Of a stretch of DNA of 64,000 nucleotides, positions 50,750-63,662 are shown in pieces (positions within the stretch are counted from its first letter, which is position 1; each line of letters opens with the position of its first letter). Made by a program: the position numbers and the translations under genes. The DNA is from Dasyornis broadbenti (taxonomy: Eukaryota; Chordata; Aves; Passeriformes; Dasyornithidae). The DNA lies in NCBI GenBank assembly GCA_013397935.1, contig VZRN01005828.1:493769-557768 (forward strand). Reading direction: 5' to 3'. The notes under the pieces were generated by a model. The model was not told the DNA's origin. It saw only the letters and a list, made by a program, of their open reading frames with translations, and did no database searches.

Positions 50750-51334
50750 AGAGTGACATGAGCTGAGACTGGGTAGGAAACACAGCTTGCAACTGCAATT
50801 GAAAGCAATCAGAAGATTGAAATTCTACTGTTTCTTTTGTCAGCAGTACCCTTCAGAAAGACAGGCTTATAGCAACTTTCTGTCTGCCTTTCTGAAAGGA
50901 GTATTTCCCTGGGGTGATTAGCCTTTGATAATGCAAAGAGATGCCTTTAGGGTTGCCTGTGACCCTAAGGCTTTGTTCTGTTTTCATTCTAACACACCAT
51001 CAGACCCCATGAAATATTTATAAATGCAAAAACTTCCAAATGATGTTCTATTTATAACAGTAATAAAATGACATCTCTCTAAGTACATTTCCTCTAAATT
51101 TTTAAGTTGTGTCCTACACCCTGGCTGTGATAAATTAAAGAGAACTCCACAACTCATGGGAAACAATGAATGATGTTCAGCTTAACAATAGTTCAGATTC
51201 CTTATAGTTTCTTAAAATATTTCTTTCTCCTCTATTATTTTAGTGCACTCTACTGCAAGTGGAATTATATTTTGATTGTTGCTGTTTCTCTGTGCTGGTT
51301 AAACCTGCTATTCAGCTTATAGTCTTTCAAGGAG

Positions 51335-51382
51335 TTTTTTGTTGTTGTTGTTGTTTGGGGTTTTTTTTTGTGTGTGTGTGTA
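51335..51382. repeat. Compound simple repeat (TTG)n, T-run, (TG)n
   Basis: 'gttgttgttgttg', then a T-rich stretch, then 'tgtgtgtgtgtg' form a compound microsatellite. Confidence 0.85.
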
Positions 51383-51911
51383 CATCTATTGACTCTATAA
51401 ACATGATTCAATTATTTCCTGTAAGAGTATAATGAATAATGCATGTGTCTGGGTTTTGGAATACTTCCAAATACTTCCAATAGCTTTTTTTTATGAGGTG
51501 AGTGTAACTGTGGGAGTATACCAGTTTTAGCAATAGTCAGCTACCAGTGGAAAACAAAACAAACCTTTAGAGTCATCAGCATCAGCAGGCTGGGGCAGGA
51601 AGCTTTTGACTTCTTTTGAAATTAAGTTCTGTCTCACCCTTAGGTACTTGTGGGAGTAGTTAACTTGACTTTTTCTGAAATTCTCTGGACACCAACTCAC
51701 ACTGCTGAAGCGCAGATGTACCATGCATTAATAGCAAATTTCTCCTTCATGGATTGCCAAATCACGTCAGTTTGGGATCTGTGGTATGAATTTGATTGTG
51801 GTTAAAACTAGCAAACCAGAAAAGCTAAATTGTTTCCAGCTAGAAATCCCTAAGTTTTCGCAGGTAGGAGTAGTCATGATTTACCAAGAATGTCAGAGTA
51901 AAGACACAGAA

Positions 51912-51936
51912 AGAGAGAGAGAGAGAGAGAGAGAGA
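51912..51936. repeat. (AG)n microsatellite
   Basis: About 12 uninterrupted AG units on the plus strand. This is a likely length polymorphism between individuals. Confidence 0.95.
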
Positions 51937-53230
51937 ATATGCAGTGTCTAGCACAATGTGCTTTTTATTTTATATGAGATAAAATCATAAATCTTTTAGA
52001 ATAAATCTTATTATCTGACAGGAACAGCACAGTGGCAAGTTCTCAACAGAGCCTGGACAATTAAACTTTACAATATGTTTACAAATACCACTAAAGAGAT
52101 GATTCTCAAGAACATCAAGCCAGAAAATGAAGACTCTCCAATATGCCTGTTATGGTTAGTGCTTTGCACCACAGTATAAATAACTGCAGCTTGATTTCTT
52201 GTCCTCATCCAAGGTAAAAACACCCCACAATGACAGGAGCAATATCTAAAACTGACTAAGAATTTTGCCTGTTGTACTCTCCAGGGTATCTCATTTAGAA
52301 GTGTTGATATTCAAGTAGCCATATTACCAATCAGTAAAAAAAGAAGCAATCATAATTCTCCATAGAGTTGTATAGGACAATAGAAAGCTGCAGGATTTTG
52401 CCAAGCACTCCTCAATGTTTGCTCCCAATACACACGGAAACTCCACTAGCTTTCAGAAGGCTTCTGTGGGGAAAGAGAGACGCAAATTAAACAGATGATT
52501 ACATTTTGGTTTTAGTCAGAAAACAGGACATGCTAATGGAAATAACTATCCAGATTCACCAAGCCCCATCAGAAAGCTGGGAAAGTTTTTAGCCCCCTTT
52601 TTTTAATAGAATAGCAATAGGTTTTGTTAGAGAGCATCTATAGCAAGGCCAGTATTGTGAAAAGAAAAAGAAAACTCTGACATGTCACACACCCTTATGA
52701 ACACTGTTGAGTTATTCCTGTAATTCTCAATTTCTTCTCACAAGATGCTATAGACTGTATAATCACAATCACATGTTTTTTTATGATAATTTTATTCACA
52801 AGAAAGCAGTAGTCAAACTGGCAGAGTTCTTAGTTTGCTTCTGCTCTGCCAGCTTTCCATGCCAGGACAAACCCTCTTGAACTTGGTGACAGGAAGGTAA
52901 ATATATGGAAATTGGTTTCCAACAAAGCCACAGTTATCCCCCCTAAGGGGCCATTGTCCAACATCGTACAAACAAGAGCTTTCCCTCAGCTTTTTGGGAG
53001 CTGGCTTTACACAGGGTTGAACGCACAAGATTGTGGATGTCCATGAGTTTCATGCCAGCCTTCTTTCTATTTGATACGGCTTAGAAATCACTGGACCTCA
53101 CAGTGATTTTAGTTCAGAGTTACACATGAGGCGAGAGTAAAACATTTTATGTGATTTTTTTCATTGTTGCTGGGCATATACAATCTGCCTCAAAACCTGA
53201 CTTTTGCAATTAGCTCTTTTTTATGACAGT

Positions 53231-53257
53231 CTGTGATAAACAAACTGTTTGTCACAG
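53231..53257. repeat. 12-bp-stem inverted repeat with a 3-nt loop
   Basis: 'ctgtgataaaca', then 'aac', then 'tgtttgtcacag'. Eleven of 12 positions pair as Watson-Crick; the remaining one is T opposite G. Confidence 0.85.
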
Positions 53258-54853
53258 TTTCAGACAGGCAAAAAGCAGAACTGTTTGCTGACATCCCTAA
53301 ATGGCTACAAATCTCCTAACCATGCTCTTTGTGGTCTGGAAATTCAGTATGAAACAACTAAAATTATAATTTGAAATTGGATATTCTTTCCATTGCATAA
53401 GGATATTTGAACATGCATCCTATCTCTGAAAGATGTTATATACTGATAGTTCTTTGGAGACAGTTTTGGAGAAATTGTACGATTTTACTCATTACTCATT
53501 TCCAAAAGGTCACTGAGATTGTTTCTTTGACCCGATAGAATATATTGACCTAGGAGGACTGTGGGTTTCCAGCATCAGTGAAAAGTTTTTTTTCATTTAC
53601 GACTTTCTCTGTGAGAATAAGAGATAAGGAAAACTTTTTGTAATCTCTTAGTTAAGGCATTTCTATTTTGAAATATTGTTCAAGCCCAAAGGAGATGAAG
53701 GAATTATTTTTAACAATTAAATCCAAGTGTTCAAGTCACCTGTTGTGAGTCTTCATATTTCAAGAGGTTTCTTTCAGTGAGAACTAATTTTGGGTCAATA
53801 CCAAAAATGACTGCAGGAAAACTTAAAAAATGCTTCCAGGGAATTTGCTGTCCACTGATATTTGCCCTGTGCTACTTGCAAAAGTCCATTCACTGGTCAG
53901 TCTTAACACTAAGAGCCTACCAGATCTGGCTTAATTTTTTCACTGCTGCTGCTGCTATCTCCCACTAAAAGCCAATAGGAACAGCACATATTTGACTCTT
54001 CCAAAATCAGTGTTTTTCTCAAAAAAAAAAGCAAAAAAATCTACACCTCCACGCTTCCTTTACCTAGTGATTGTTGCCTATGCAACATACACAGAATAGG
54101 CTTTCTGCAGCAGCTTTTTCTGGTGAGTTATCATATTCATGCTATTAATGGAAAATTCTGCTAAAGAAACACCCTCTCTGACCTCCTACAAAGTGTAATG
54201 TGTTAGTCCTAATCGGAGAAACAGAAACTCTTAAGCCTTGTCCTGTATGTATTAATGCTAATGAAATTCAACAAATGGCTGGTTTCAGGGAAAGCAGTGA
54301 AAGCAGAGGAGAGGGCAATGGCAGTAATGAACCTGTAATTATTAGTGGAAATAAAGGAGAGAGAGCTCTTACACAGGAAAGAAATCTCATGTAAAGACAA
54401 TAGTAATATAAATGGTAAGACTACATGCAATGTTTTCCAAAGTTGTGTAAGGAAGAAAGGGGATTAAAAGAGGAATTAACAAAAGCTGAAACAGCTGTTA
54501 TTTGTGAGTTAAGAGCATTAACAGAGTCAGTACATTATCTGTGCTACCACCAATCTTTAATGTAATGAAATAGAAACTTTATCTCATTAAATATCAAACA
54601 AGAGCCTCTCTATCTCTAGTGTGCTCTATGTACTTTAGCAATCCAGCTATTTTAGCATGATGCATTAAAGAAGGAATTCAGTAGAGAGAGCATTTTAAAT
54701 GCAAAGTGAAATATTGGCCTTGCTATAACATAAGACAAACTGGGAAGGCAAAGAGTATAAGCCAGATAGACAGATATGATTCTATATTTTTCTTTAGCAA
54801 AATTCTAGGATCTGTGTGGTAAGTTGCAAGACCTTGTGGAAGCAGATACTCGG

Positions 54854-54883
54854 TGAGGTGTTGAACCATTCTTCAACACCTCA
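54854..54883. repeat. Perfect 12-bp-stem hairpin with a 6-nt loop
   Basis: 'tgaggtgttgaa' (54854-54865) and 'ttcaacacctca' (54872-54883) are exact reverse complements around 'ccattc'. A further wobble pair is possible outside. It is too short for a microRNA precursor of normal length, and no known RNA family is recognised. Confidence 0.95.
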
Positions 54884-57088
54884 TGATGCAACTGCCCAGC
54901 TTTCTTCTCAGAAAGTTTCTCAGCACATCTCTTGCTCTGTTGGTTCTGTGAGCCATGGTACTTACAGACCCTGACAGAACAATAATAATGGGTAGAATGG
55001 TGCCACAGCTTCAACTAAAGTGTGGTGTTGCAGTGTAGCTTCATACAGGGCAGACCTGTCTGTTCTCTGCTCTGTGTTGTTTGTAGTGGCACTGACTGTT
55101 GCATCATTCTTCATCAAAGGGAATTCAGGAGTAGTCGTTGTGTATTTTTTCCCTCAAATCATAAAGTTTTAAAAAAAAAATTGAATCAGGCATTGTGTCT
55201 TCTTTTATTTTCATGCTAAAATATGTATTTAAATGTAAAAGAAATATGTCTTTCAAACGACAGTGTTTTAAATAGTCTTGAGTACTTTTTATGCTAAAAT
55301 TAATTAGCTGTACCCTAGCAACTATGTAAATGTTGGCATATTTGTTCAGGATATTTCATTATGCATACAACTATTGAATTCAAAATATCAGGGAGATATA
55401 TGTAAAATTGAATGTGCTTGGAAGAAAATCAAAACAAAAAAGAAAAATAATACAACATTAATTAAGAAAAAAGTTTCCTTCACATTTTTTAAAAACACTT
55501 ATTTCTATATCTCAAGTACCTCCTTTTTCTCTTGCCTAGACAGAAATTCTGGTAAAGCTAAAATAATTCCTAGCCACGGCATGATATTGCTCATTATTAC
55601 ATTGTATTGACAAAAGTTATGATTTTTATTTACTTATGGATCTAAGGTGGTTTCTCTAAACTACAATGACGAGGCCTCAAGATACATGAGTTTCAATATG
55701 AAATGCTGGCAAACAACTCCCAGTATTGCTGTTAATATTCCATCTATATATATTCTGACCTGAAACCCTCACAAAGGTCTAATATTTTTCTCCTTTTTCC
55801 TTTTTTTTTCTCCCTCTAATGTAATCTCTGCATTGTTGTACCATTCATATGTGTCATGCCTCTTTGACTCCTTTCTGGCTGAGAGAGCTAAAATGAGCTT
55901 CTGTTAAAGTTAAGTTAATGCCACTCCTGATCAGCCAGTGATGTGAAATGATGCAAGGCTAACACCTCCTCTTCCAAACCGAGGTCACTGCCAAGAGCAA
56001 TGAGATTTTTTTGTACCAAAAGCATAAATGACATTTTTTCCCACATTTCAACATTTCCAGCTGGGAGTGAAAAGGGGTTTTCACAAATGAAATAAACCAT
56101 CTGCTTTCTCCACTCATACACAAATAACCCTTTCATTCGATGGGGACACCAGATATATTCTGCTTGCTTTGAAGTAATGTGTGTGGTAGAGCAAATCAGG
56201 AAAGCAGGTGAGCGAGACTGCTAACCGTAATCTCTTATCTTCCTTCTCCCATAGGACCCTGTCTATCTTCAGAATTAACAGATATTGTTGATTAAATTGA
56301 GAGCACAATTTAAAGTAGGCAATGACTTTTCTAACTTTAAGTATTTTCATACATAATAATTCCTTCCATATCACTTTCTACTCAAGGATGTAGGAGAACA
56401 TTTAAAAACTGGTCTGGGATTCTAATCTAACTGGCTGGATATCCCAGCTTTGCATACAAGTCAACAGAAGCAAAAAGGAGAATTTGGACCTATTACAAAA
56501 GTATCTGTGGGTTTATTGTCTTTAAGCAGAAGTCGCTGTCCCTTCCTTTGGCTGCTAGTGGAGGTGGAAGCTCGTGGTGTGATTCTCACCTTTAACCCCT
56601 GTTTTGAATGCAAACAGATGTTATCGGGTGTGTTGAGAAGGTGGTGCATAACGCTTATGGAAAGTTTTTGTATTTTATTATCTCCTTGGCAATTGTTTAA
56701 GAAGACACACACCTTATTCGGCACATAATCTTGTGTTCTACCTGTCCTGAGCTGAACTTTACTTGAAAATGGGTACAGGGCACCTCCCCAAATGATCACC
56801 ATTTACTCAAGGTCTCTAAGGCTCCTCTTAAATGCTGCTCATTATCTTAGTTTCTTAGTAGAATTAGAATGTGTAGGTGTGTAAGAAATGGTGCTGGTAT
56901 AAGAGGTCAGAGACTTACCTATCACTAAGGAAAACACTAAAATATAAAATCTTTTGTAGCAAAAGAAGTCATTTTTCTTTCCTTATGGTGTTGCATTTTT
57001 TTTATTTTATTTATATATTGAAGTGTTGAACTTCTATTAGTGTTTTAAAGATTTTGTAATCAGCTGTAAGAGAACATCTGAAGTAAGC

Positions 57089-57699
57089 TGTTGAGGTTTG
57101 ACCCCAGCTGGTAACTAAGTACCGCACAGATACTTATTCACTCCCCATCTCCCCCACAACACTCACACTCCCCACTGTGTGGAGGAGAATCAGAAAGAGG
57201 GTAAACCTCTTGGGTTGAGATGAGAACAACTTCATAATTGATACAAAATATAATATTTATTAATAATTCAATTATTATACTAATAAAAACAATAATAATA
57301 GTAATTATGAGGAGAGGGAGAGAGTAGCAGAATGCATGAGAAACGAGTGATGCACAATGCAATTGCTCACTACGCACTAATTGGTATCAGGCTGTTCCCA
57401 AGAATTGATCAGTTCCTTTATGGGTAGCTCCCCCCGTTTATATACTAAACATGATATTATTCTACAGTATGGAATGTCTCTTTGGTCAGTTCAGGACAGC
57501 TGTCTTTCCTCTGCTCTCTCCCATCTTTTTGTGAAGCTCCTCACTGTCAGAGGATGAGACATTTAAAAGCCCTTGACTTAAACAGAAACAGCCAAAACAT
57601 CAGTGTGTTTACAATACTATTCTCGTATTAAATCCAAATCATGGCACTGTACCTGTTACTAAGAAGTAAATATACTCTGTCCCAGCCAAAACCAGTACA
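57089..57699 (-). mobile_element. Complete solo LTR, avian ERVL-like, copy C
   Basis: On the minus strand it runs from 'tgtactggttttggctggga' to '...caaacctcaaca', about 611 bp with TG...CA ends. Landmarks in order are 'ggatttaatacgagaatagt', 'aactgaccaaagagacattc', 'ccatactgtagaataatatc', TATA, 'gcaattgcattgtgcatcac', an AAT-type stretch and 'tctcaacccaagaggtttac'. It has the same structure as copies A and B but is longer, because copy A lacks the central 'gcaattgcattgtgcatcac' stretch. No matching 5-bp target duplication is seen (taagc on the left, ttttc on the right), in keeping with its junction to a second LTR on the right. No viral genes are adjacent. Confidence 0.88.
57437..57444 (-). 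promoter_or_regulatory. TATA box of LTR copy C
   Basis: 'tatataaa' on the minus strand, in the same context as in copy A ('gtttagtatataaacggggg'). It is the inferred U3 promoter; activity is unknown. Confidence 0.6.
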
Positions 57700-58181
57700 T
57701 TTTCTACTCCTTATTCCATCCCGTTTGTGTCTTGCATGACCATTCCTGGCCTTTGATTGATATATACACAGTTATCGTTCCCGCAGTCTATGGACCATCC
57801 CTATAAAGGCCTGTTGAGTTCATTGGCAGACAGGGGTTCATCCATCTCCAGGAAAGCAAGGCTCCAGCATGTGTAATGGTGAATTGGGAAAGCAAATGTC
57901 ATTACTCTGAACATCGCCTCTTCTTCCTGCTTTATTTAGTTATGTCCTATGGAATAGCCCTGTGGTCGGTTGGGTCATGTGCATGTGGTCATGTACCCCC
58001 AGACCCCTCTCCAGTGCGGCAGTACGGAAAGCAGAAAAGGCCTTGGCTCTGCGTGAGCCCTGTTCAGCAATAACAAAAATGTCTCTGCATTATCAGCCCA
58101 GTTTTCACTGCAAATCCAAAATATAGCCTCATATCAGCTACTGTGAAGAAAATTAATTCTACTGCAACCAAAACCAGAACA
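57700..58181 (-). mobile_element. Second, partial LTR abutting copy C (related subfamily)
   Basis: Read on the minus strand from 58181: 'tgttctggttttggttgcag', 'ttaattttcttcacagtagc', 'ggatttgcagtgaaaactgg', 'gctgaacagggctcacgcag', 'agccaaggccttttctgctt', 'gaccacagggctattccata' and 'gatgttcagagtaatgacat'. These match the start and middle of a related avian LTR type whose internal sequence differs from copy C. The family's usual 3' end ('...aaactgtctttatctcaaccc...') is missing on the left, where copy C begins. Either copy C inserted into or next to it, or the two recombined. Confidence 0.72.
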
Positions 58182-58386
58182 GAGGTTAACAAAGGTAAGA
58201 CTGGCTTTTCCTCTTCCGTAATTATCCACTGACCCGGTTTCTAAAAATAATGCTCTTCACCTTGGAGAATTTGTCACAAAAATTAGTGCTAGTGCTGCAA
58301 ACTGCAGTTCTAGCCTATGCAGGCTGGAAGATATATTTTAACATTAAAGTCTTATAACTTATAATGGTCTAGAGTTATACAGGTTC

Positions 58387-58432
58387 ATAAAAAAGCAAAC
58401 CAAACCGAATGAAAACAAAAAAAACAAAACAC
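58387..58432. repeat. A-rich low-complexity tract
   Basis: AAAC/AACC permutations, A-rich on the plus strand, beginning about 200 bp after the LTR pair. Confidence 0.75.
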
Positions 58433-60854
58433 CACCATTCTGGCACTAATGTGAAAAAGTAGAAAGAAAGGCAATGTGAATGCTGTAGGTTCTCCTTCTT
58501 TAAGAGGGAAGATGTTATGTTACTCCTCTTGCAGCTGTGCACACTGGAACAGAAGCAGAAAGCTCTGTGAAGTCAGTCTAAAGATAGCAGCCAGGTTGAG
58601 CTTGTGCCAGTCTGGAGACCTTGTGAACAGACTACAGAAGCAATCAAAGGCCCCAGTACACATGCTTAATTCATGTACTTCTGCGCGATTCCACATTACT
58701 CAATGTGTGTCTAAATTATACCTGACCTGTGGTAGAGAGTCTATAAATTGTGTACAAGGAATTCAATGCATGGAGAAGTCAATACCAGCTATATATTAGA
58801 TCTGTTGGGGAAAAAGAGGATGTTGCTGAAAGAATTTTTCTGATTTGTCAGCCAAAGTGTTGTTGACAAGTTCTCAGAAGGGTTTGGATGGTATTTATGG
58901 GATGAAAAGAAAATAACAAAAAGAAATCCAGAAAAGGTTTAATTAATGGTATCCTCATCACATCAGTTAATGGCAGTTTTAATATAAGAGAAAGATCTTG
59001 CTAAAATAAACCAGAGTAATTACAGGACTGTAAAGTTCTTATTATACTCTATATGTTCTTCTAAATCAAGGGAGATTTAGAAGTTTTCATTCATTTGTTT
59101 TTGTTTGATTTAAGAAGCTGTTTGATGACTGCTTGACGGTACAAGAGAGTAGCAATTTTCAGACATTATACATTGGCTGAGAAGGATGCCAGTTTTTCTC
59201 CTGACATTATGTTTGGGTTTTATAGTTGTAACTACCTTCTAAGAAATACATCAATTTACCTTGAAAGGATCTGAGCTTAAGATCAACACTATTGCAGTGT
59301 CAATAATAATGGAATACTCTGGATGAAAGCTTCCAGTGATGACCCTGAATGAGACACTGAAGTGCCGTTTCTGTATTGCCAGAAAAGGAGCAGGAACTTT
59401 TGCTCTGCAGTAGCCAGAGACTGCTGATAGTGACCAGAAACAGCTATCATTTTAAAACTGTGCTTGTTAATAACTGTCAGAAAAGTCTTTCAAAACTCAG
59501 AAGGATGGCTCAAACACTAGTTCTGAAATGAACTTTTTTCTGACAGTTTTGTTTCTAATCTTGAGCTAGAAGAGCCATAAGCATAAATTTCATTTACCTA
59601 AGACTAATATTATTGTACCTGACTTCTCAGTACAAAGGTGCCCACATGGCAGCCCTCTGTTGGTAATAACTCTGCTGATAATTCCTGAAGCACAGGAAGT
59701 TGTGAATATACAGAGCCGAGGTTAGTCTCTTCTGGATGAAATTCTGCCACAACACTGTAAAGCAGCATCCACAGTGAATACTGAGGGACCTGTGAGCTGC
59801 CATCAACTGTGTTGCATCCCAGCCTGCATATACACAATGCCTCTGTTCTTCTGGATTACTTTTTTCTCAGTCACTCTCTACCATCAACAAATGCCTTTAG
59901 CTTAATACAGGAATTCATATATCAAGTGAAAGATGTATCATTACACTTACAAAAATGTATAAAAAGCCCTTGAAAGGTATACAATAATATACAATAATAA
60001 TTGTAGCATTTCATCTGTTTATAAAACTTAACTTTTCATTGTTCATAGGTCAAATGCAACAGAGAGTCACTTGTAAAGAAAAATAAAATATCTAAATAAG
60101 CACTTCCTGCCTTCCAGCTGCAAATCTACTCCTTAATATCCTTGGCAACTGCATCTAAAACGAAGAAGATAATTGAAGGAAAATGTGGCATCCATGAAGC
60201 AAGACTCGCTTTAAACAAATTAACTGTTTTATATTAATTTGGTTCAATTTTAAAAGCTGTGGAAACCATTCTCAGACAGAAACAAGTTTTCTAAGTAGGC
60301 TGAAATGGCACCTAATTTCTAAGAATAGAGTTACTGGGAAAAAAAATTTTAGAGTGCTCCTTCCAGGTCTAACATCTATAAATAATTTCAGTAGTGAATG
60401 TTTACATAGCACCTTCAACATTTAAAGTGCTTTTCTTGAAGCATTGTTATTTATTTAGCACATACAGTAGAATAGCAGAGTTTTCAAAGGGGATATATTT
60501 GAAATATATTTAGAAATGACCAATGCAGTTTTGAAACTATAGAGAATATATGGGTGTCTTGTCCATAAAAGATTTGCAAATACTATATTGCTTTTCCTCA
60601 GCGAGACCTTAGATATTGTGTTGTGTAGAAACCAGTACTCATCACCTGATGCAGGGGAATTTCAATAGGTAGAATGATACTACTGGAGTGATGTTATGGG
60701 TAAATATTTACATTTCATTAATCACAATCAAATTCATCATGAGCTGAGATACAATAATTAGCCTTTCCAAACTTAAGTTACTTTTCTTTTGAGCAGTTTA
60801 ATATGTTATAGATGAAAATGTGACTGCAAGCACTGTTTCAAACTCCTACTTTTC

Positions 60855-60896
60855 TCAAAAAAACCCAAAACCCCAAAAAACCAAACAAACAAAAGT
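60855..60896. repeat. A-rich low-complexity tract
   Basis: 'aaaaaaacccaaaacccc' passing into 'caaacaaacaaaag'. The C runs superficially recall telomeric CCCTAA but no telomeric unit is present. Confidence 0.75.
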
Positions 60897-63648
60897 ACAA
60901 GAAACTGGGATGATGTTGCTAAAACTTCAGAGCCTTTTTGACTGTGGCTTTTTGGGGTATTTTAAAATTTCATTTGTGGTATTAAGTAAGTAAGATTATG
61001 ATAACAGATACAGCATTTTGTTTGTTTGTTGAACAAATATGATTTTATTCTACTTGTCTCGATACTTCTGAGCATCTTGTAAAAAATTTTCGATTTGAAA
61101 ACAGAAACTGTCTTATGAAGTAGTGAAAATAAAGGAGGGAAAAAACTGGCACTCTTCAATAGAATAAAAGTGGTTTTAACTATTGTATGCTTTTGAGCAA
61201 ATTCTGATGACACTTTATGCTTAATACTAGCTCTCCTTGAAGCTTCCTCTGGGTGTAATTATGTTCACTTTCTCTCCAAATGTGCTGGCTCTCTGGTACA
61301 AGTCATAAGAGGTATTAAACATCCGCCTACTTCCACTAGGTTTCAAATATATGTTGGTGTTTCAGGGGTAGAAATATAGCTGAGCTATGGCTGGTTTTTT
61401 TTCATGAGTGCAGCAGAAGTGACAGGTCACAAGAGAACTTTCCAGTGATAGATCTCTTCTGGATCAGTTTGTTCAGTCTTCTTTAGCTCTGTGCAAAGAA
61501 TCTTTGAAAGCAGAATATACAGAACTTACAAGTATTAAGCAAATATTTACTGATTAATGTACAGAAGATGTCTATGACTTAGCAGTCTGTGATGCTAACC
61601 CTTCATGTACTCACGTCTTCTGACACAGCACCTGAAGAGTCTTTGCTGCCCAGAGAACCCCAGCCAAACTGGAAAGTGATGATCTCTGTAGCTGCTGTAA
61701 GTTACCTCTTCCCTGTTCCTGAGAGGTAATTTTAAATGAGCTCACCAGCACAGGCTGATAACTTGATGTGATGACCCAAAACCCCAACCCCTGCCAGACT
61801 CACAGGGTTTTTTTTCCCATAGTCACACATTCCCAAGGCAGAATAGCTTTCTTAGCTCCCTGATATGATAATGATTTCATTTTGACAGTGTAATTTCTTG
61901 ATTTCTTATCCTCCTATGAACTTGCTCAGAGAGTTTCCTCAGTAGTTTGAGGTTTTGGATCTGTGCAGTGTCAGAGCTGAGCATGTGGTCCTTGGTTCAC
62001 GGGTAGTAGGAAGAAATCAGTGTGGAGGATATAGCAGGTATTACACAAAGAGAAGTCTGCACCAGGAATAATACAGAGTTTTTTCTGCTCCCTCTACCTG
62101 AAAGCTAAACAAAGGTCTTAGTCTCCCAGTGGTGATGTAAGGGAACAGAGAGAAAATGTAGGTCCTAACAAGTAAGTGCTCCTGGGCAGGAGGGTATTAT
62201 TAAGGAGTTTTAGGAAAAAGGAAAATGTATCATGTGTGGTAGAGGGAGGTTGTTACCAGTTATACACCCCTAGGAGATAACACCTCCCCTGTTCTCTTCA
62301 TTCTGCAGAGCCTTGCATGCAACCTTTTCCTCAGAGTATTTTCTGTTCATGTCTCTCAGCAAAATTCTATCAAGTTTTTAGCAACTCTCAAGAGACATTT
62401 GAGTCCATAATTGTGAAAAGTGTTTTGGACAGAAGTAATATGAAGAGAATCTAGGTTTCATCTGACTCAGCTCTTGCTTGTAGATTTCTGCAAGTCCTGT
62501 ATCTGTAATTTCTGATATATGATATCTGAAGCAATGGTGAAATTTCCAGTAGTTAATTGGCTTCTTGGAAATTTTGAAATTTTAACGTTTCTGATAAACT
62601 AACACATGAATTATACAGGAAAGCAGAGTTATACTTGCTCTCCCTGAAGCCTGCAGTGCCTTTCTGCGGTTTCTACATTTCTACTACTCTCCTACCCTGA
62701 TCACACGGTACCAGTTTACTGAATTAATGAGATTGAACTATGAAATGTTTGTTACATCATCTGTAGAGACTTCAAATAAAGTTCTTGTAAAAAGCATGAA
62801 GACATATGAAATGTAGCAAACATTTAAGCCTTCACTTTAAGACCTATGTTTTATCAGGCCTTTCAACATAAGCAAATTGAGATCTCTTCAGGTGAATTTA
62901 AGGCTTGGCTAGAAGCAAGTGTCTCCGAGTGCATAGACTTGGTAAGTAACTGGTGGTAGAGTACGTGTATGGAAAATTCTTTAATGCATACCATTTTCCT
63001 TTCTTTGTCTCTTTCCTTATATTTCTTTTCTAGCTTTTTCTGTCTTCTTTTCTTGTGTAATAGACAAGTTGTAGCAGTCAGAAAGACCTGTGGGACCGCT
63101 TGTTTTACTTCAAGTCCCCTTTACAACATTCTCTCTGAAGAAAAGAATTCTAAAGGGAACTAAATGTTATTCGTCTGAAGATAACTTGGCGATCATTTTT
63201 TCTTAGTTCCTAACCAGAACAAATATTAGGTCTAGTCAATCTTCAGGGAACCTTTTAACACAGCAAAGTAGTTGTTACTGTTTATGCAATTTCCAGTCAT
63301 ATTTGCTTATTTTATTTTGACTTTTGGTTGTCTCATTTCTGCATCTTTTCTTTATAGACTTCACTAAGTCTTCCAGACATCTCTGTTATAAAAAAAAGAA
63401 GCACTCATTGTCATTTCTCTGAAGGATTTAATTTCTGTATGATTTTTTTTACCTTTGTTTTGTATTAGAGGATAGTAGAGGATCACTTAATGCAAATTTT
63501 CATTCTAACATGGCATATCCATTCTTAGAGACAAATACAGCAATTTAGCATTTGTGTTTATATGCGGAGTTTTATTAACATGAATTTTGACTTTTTCATC
63601 AAATACTTTAAAAATGAAGATGAGAACAAGTCGTCAAAAAATATCTTG

Positions 63649-63662
63649 TACTGATATCAGTA
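63649..63662. repeat. 14-bp perfect palindrome in a 'gatatcag' cluster
   Basis: 'tactgatatcagta' is followed within 40 bases by another 'gatatcag' and by 'atcagtactg'. It is a local cluster of related short motifs of unknown meaning. Confidence 0.75.

Larger units (their letters stand above)
43301..57088. other. Unannotated unique DNA with simple repeats
   Basis: Holds the palindromes, microsatellites and gap listed separately, plus short CA-type tracts at 44.11-44.16 and 44.74 kb. No gene or long transposon recognised. Frames of up to 113 codons (for example 56,461-56,802) lie opposite other open frames and lack domains. Confidence 0.5.

Noticed and set aside
50614..50808. Minus-strand ORF crossing the N run
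   Set aside because: The frame is kept open only by unknown bases.
56450..56802. ORFs of 92 and 113 codons overlapping on opposite strands
   Set aside because: Neither has a domain or codon pattern that favours one strand; I see no supporting neighbouring exon.
58476..58799. 107-codon ORF after the LTR pair, possible viral or host exon
   Set aside because: Cysteine- and serine-rich but without any retroviral or cellular motif I recognise.
60855..60896. Interstitial telomeric repeat
   Set aside because: C-runs are present but no TTAGGG/CCCTAA unit.
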